A DNA stretch of 64,000 nt from NCBI RefSeq assembly GCF_026151205.1, contig NC_087082.1, positions 18,011,401-18,075,400 on the forward strand, written 5' to 3'. This document shows positions 63,891 through 64,000 of the stretch, piece after piece. Origin of the DNA: Bolinopsis microptera. Taxonomy: Eukaryota; Ctenophora; Tentaculata; Lobata; Bolinopsidae. Each line of letters starts with the position of its first letter. Position 1 is the stretch's first letter. Made by a program: the position numbers and the translations under genes. The notes beneath the pieces are model-generated. The model was given only the letters and a program-made list of their open reading frames with translations, was not told the origin of the DNA and did no database searches.

Positions 63891-64000
63891 TTAGTTGGAG
63901 AATATATTATATAAGAGAATATATTAAGGAAAACAAAATATATATACCAGTATCAATAAATGGACTGCCATTAAAATAAAAAAAATTTATTATATGCAAA

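Overview
This window is nuclear DNA of an invertebrate animal. It is AT-rich, its coding exons are short and bounded by GT/AG sites with consistent phases, and much of it is transposable-element debris. Three 100-base runs of N mark assembly gaps of unknown real size. The retroelement mix (restriction-like-endonuclease non-LTR elements, two kinds of Penelope-like element, CR1/L2-type LINEs) and the style of the Ig domains suggest a cnidarian or similar early-branching animal. That is a weak inference, and I cannot name the species.

Layout: (1) 174-1881, plus strand: the last three exons of a dipeptidyl-peptidase 4-family (S9B) serine peptidase. (2) 1.9-9.4 kb: no recognised gene; minisatellites, a foldback element, repeat fragments and a gap. 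(3) 9450-15287, minus strand: the first four coding exons of a type II phosphatidylinositol 4-kinase (PI4K2). The intron between exons 3 and 4 holds a 5'-truncated R2/NeSL-like retrotransposon bracketed by 403-bp direct repeats. (4) 15.3-28.2 kb: MITEs, a 2.7-kb array of a 52-bp satellite flanked by diverged inverted repeats, and a GC-rich foldback element with a coding-like interior. (5) 28251-28376, plus strand: one isolated exon of a K+-dependent Na+/Ca2+ exchanger (SLC24/NCKX). (6) 29.5-43.5 kb: a LINE 3' end, a tRNA-like SINE head and two large Penelope-like ORFs. The second Penelope-like element has long inverted arms and is bracketed by 343-bp direct repeats that duplicate the last exon of the next gene. 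(7) 43575-60677, minus strand: a large Ig-domain gene. (8) 61050-61297, minus strand: exon 1 of the mitochondrial processing peptidase alpha subunit. (9) 63.1-63.9 kb: GC-rich foldback repeats.

The most interesting locus is the Ig gene. I could follow 34 exons with compatible phases to a stop codon. Seventeen of them are 291-bp, phase 1-1 exons each encoding one nearly identical Ig domain. Introns are as conserved as exons, and their variants recur in a three-unit higher-order repeat of 1,396 bp. This indicates recent three-domain duplications with homogenisation. Downstream lie 17 diverged exons, in which Ig domains are split between exons. No transmembrane segment is visible near the C-terminus. 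The gene has also been altered by mobile DNA: a CR1/L2 LINE sits in one array intron, and the Penelope-like insertion lies next to the duplicated terminal exon.

The host genes are functionally unrelated and do not form an operon or pathway.
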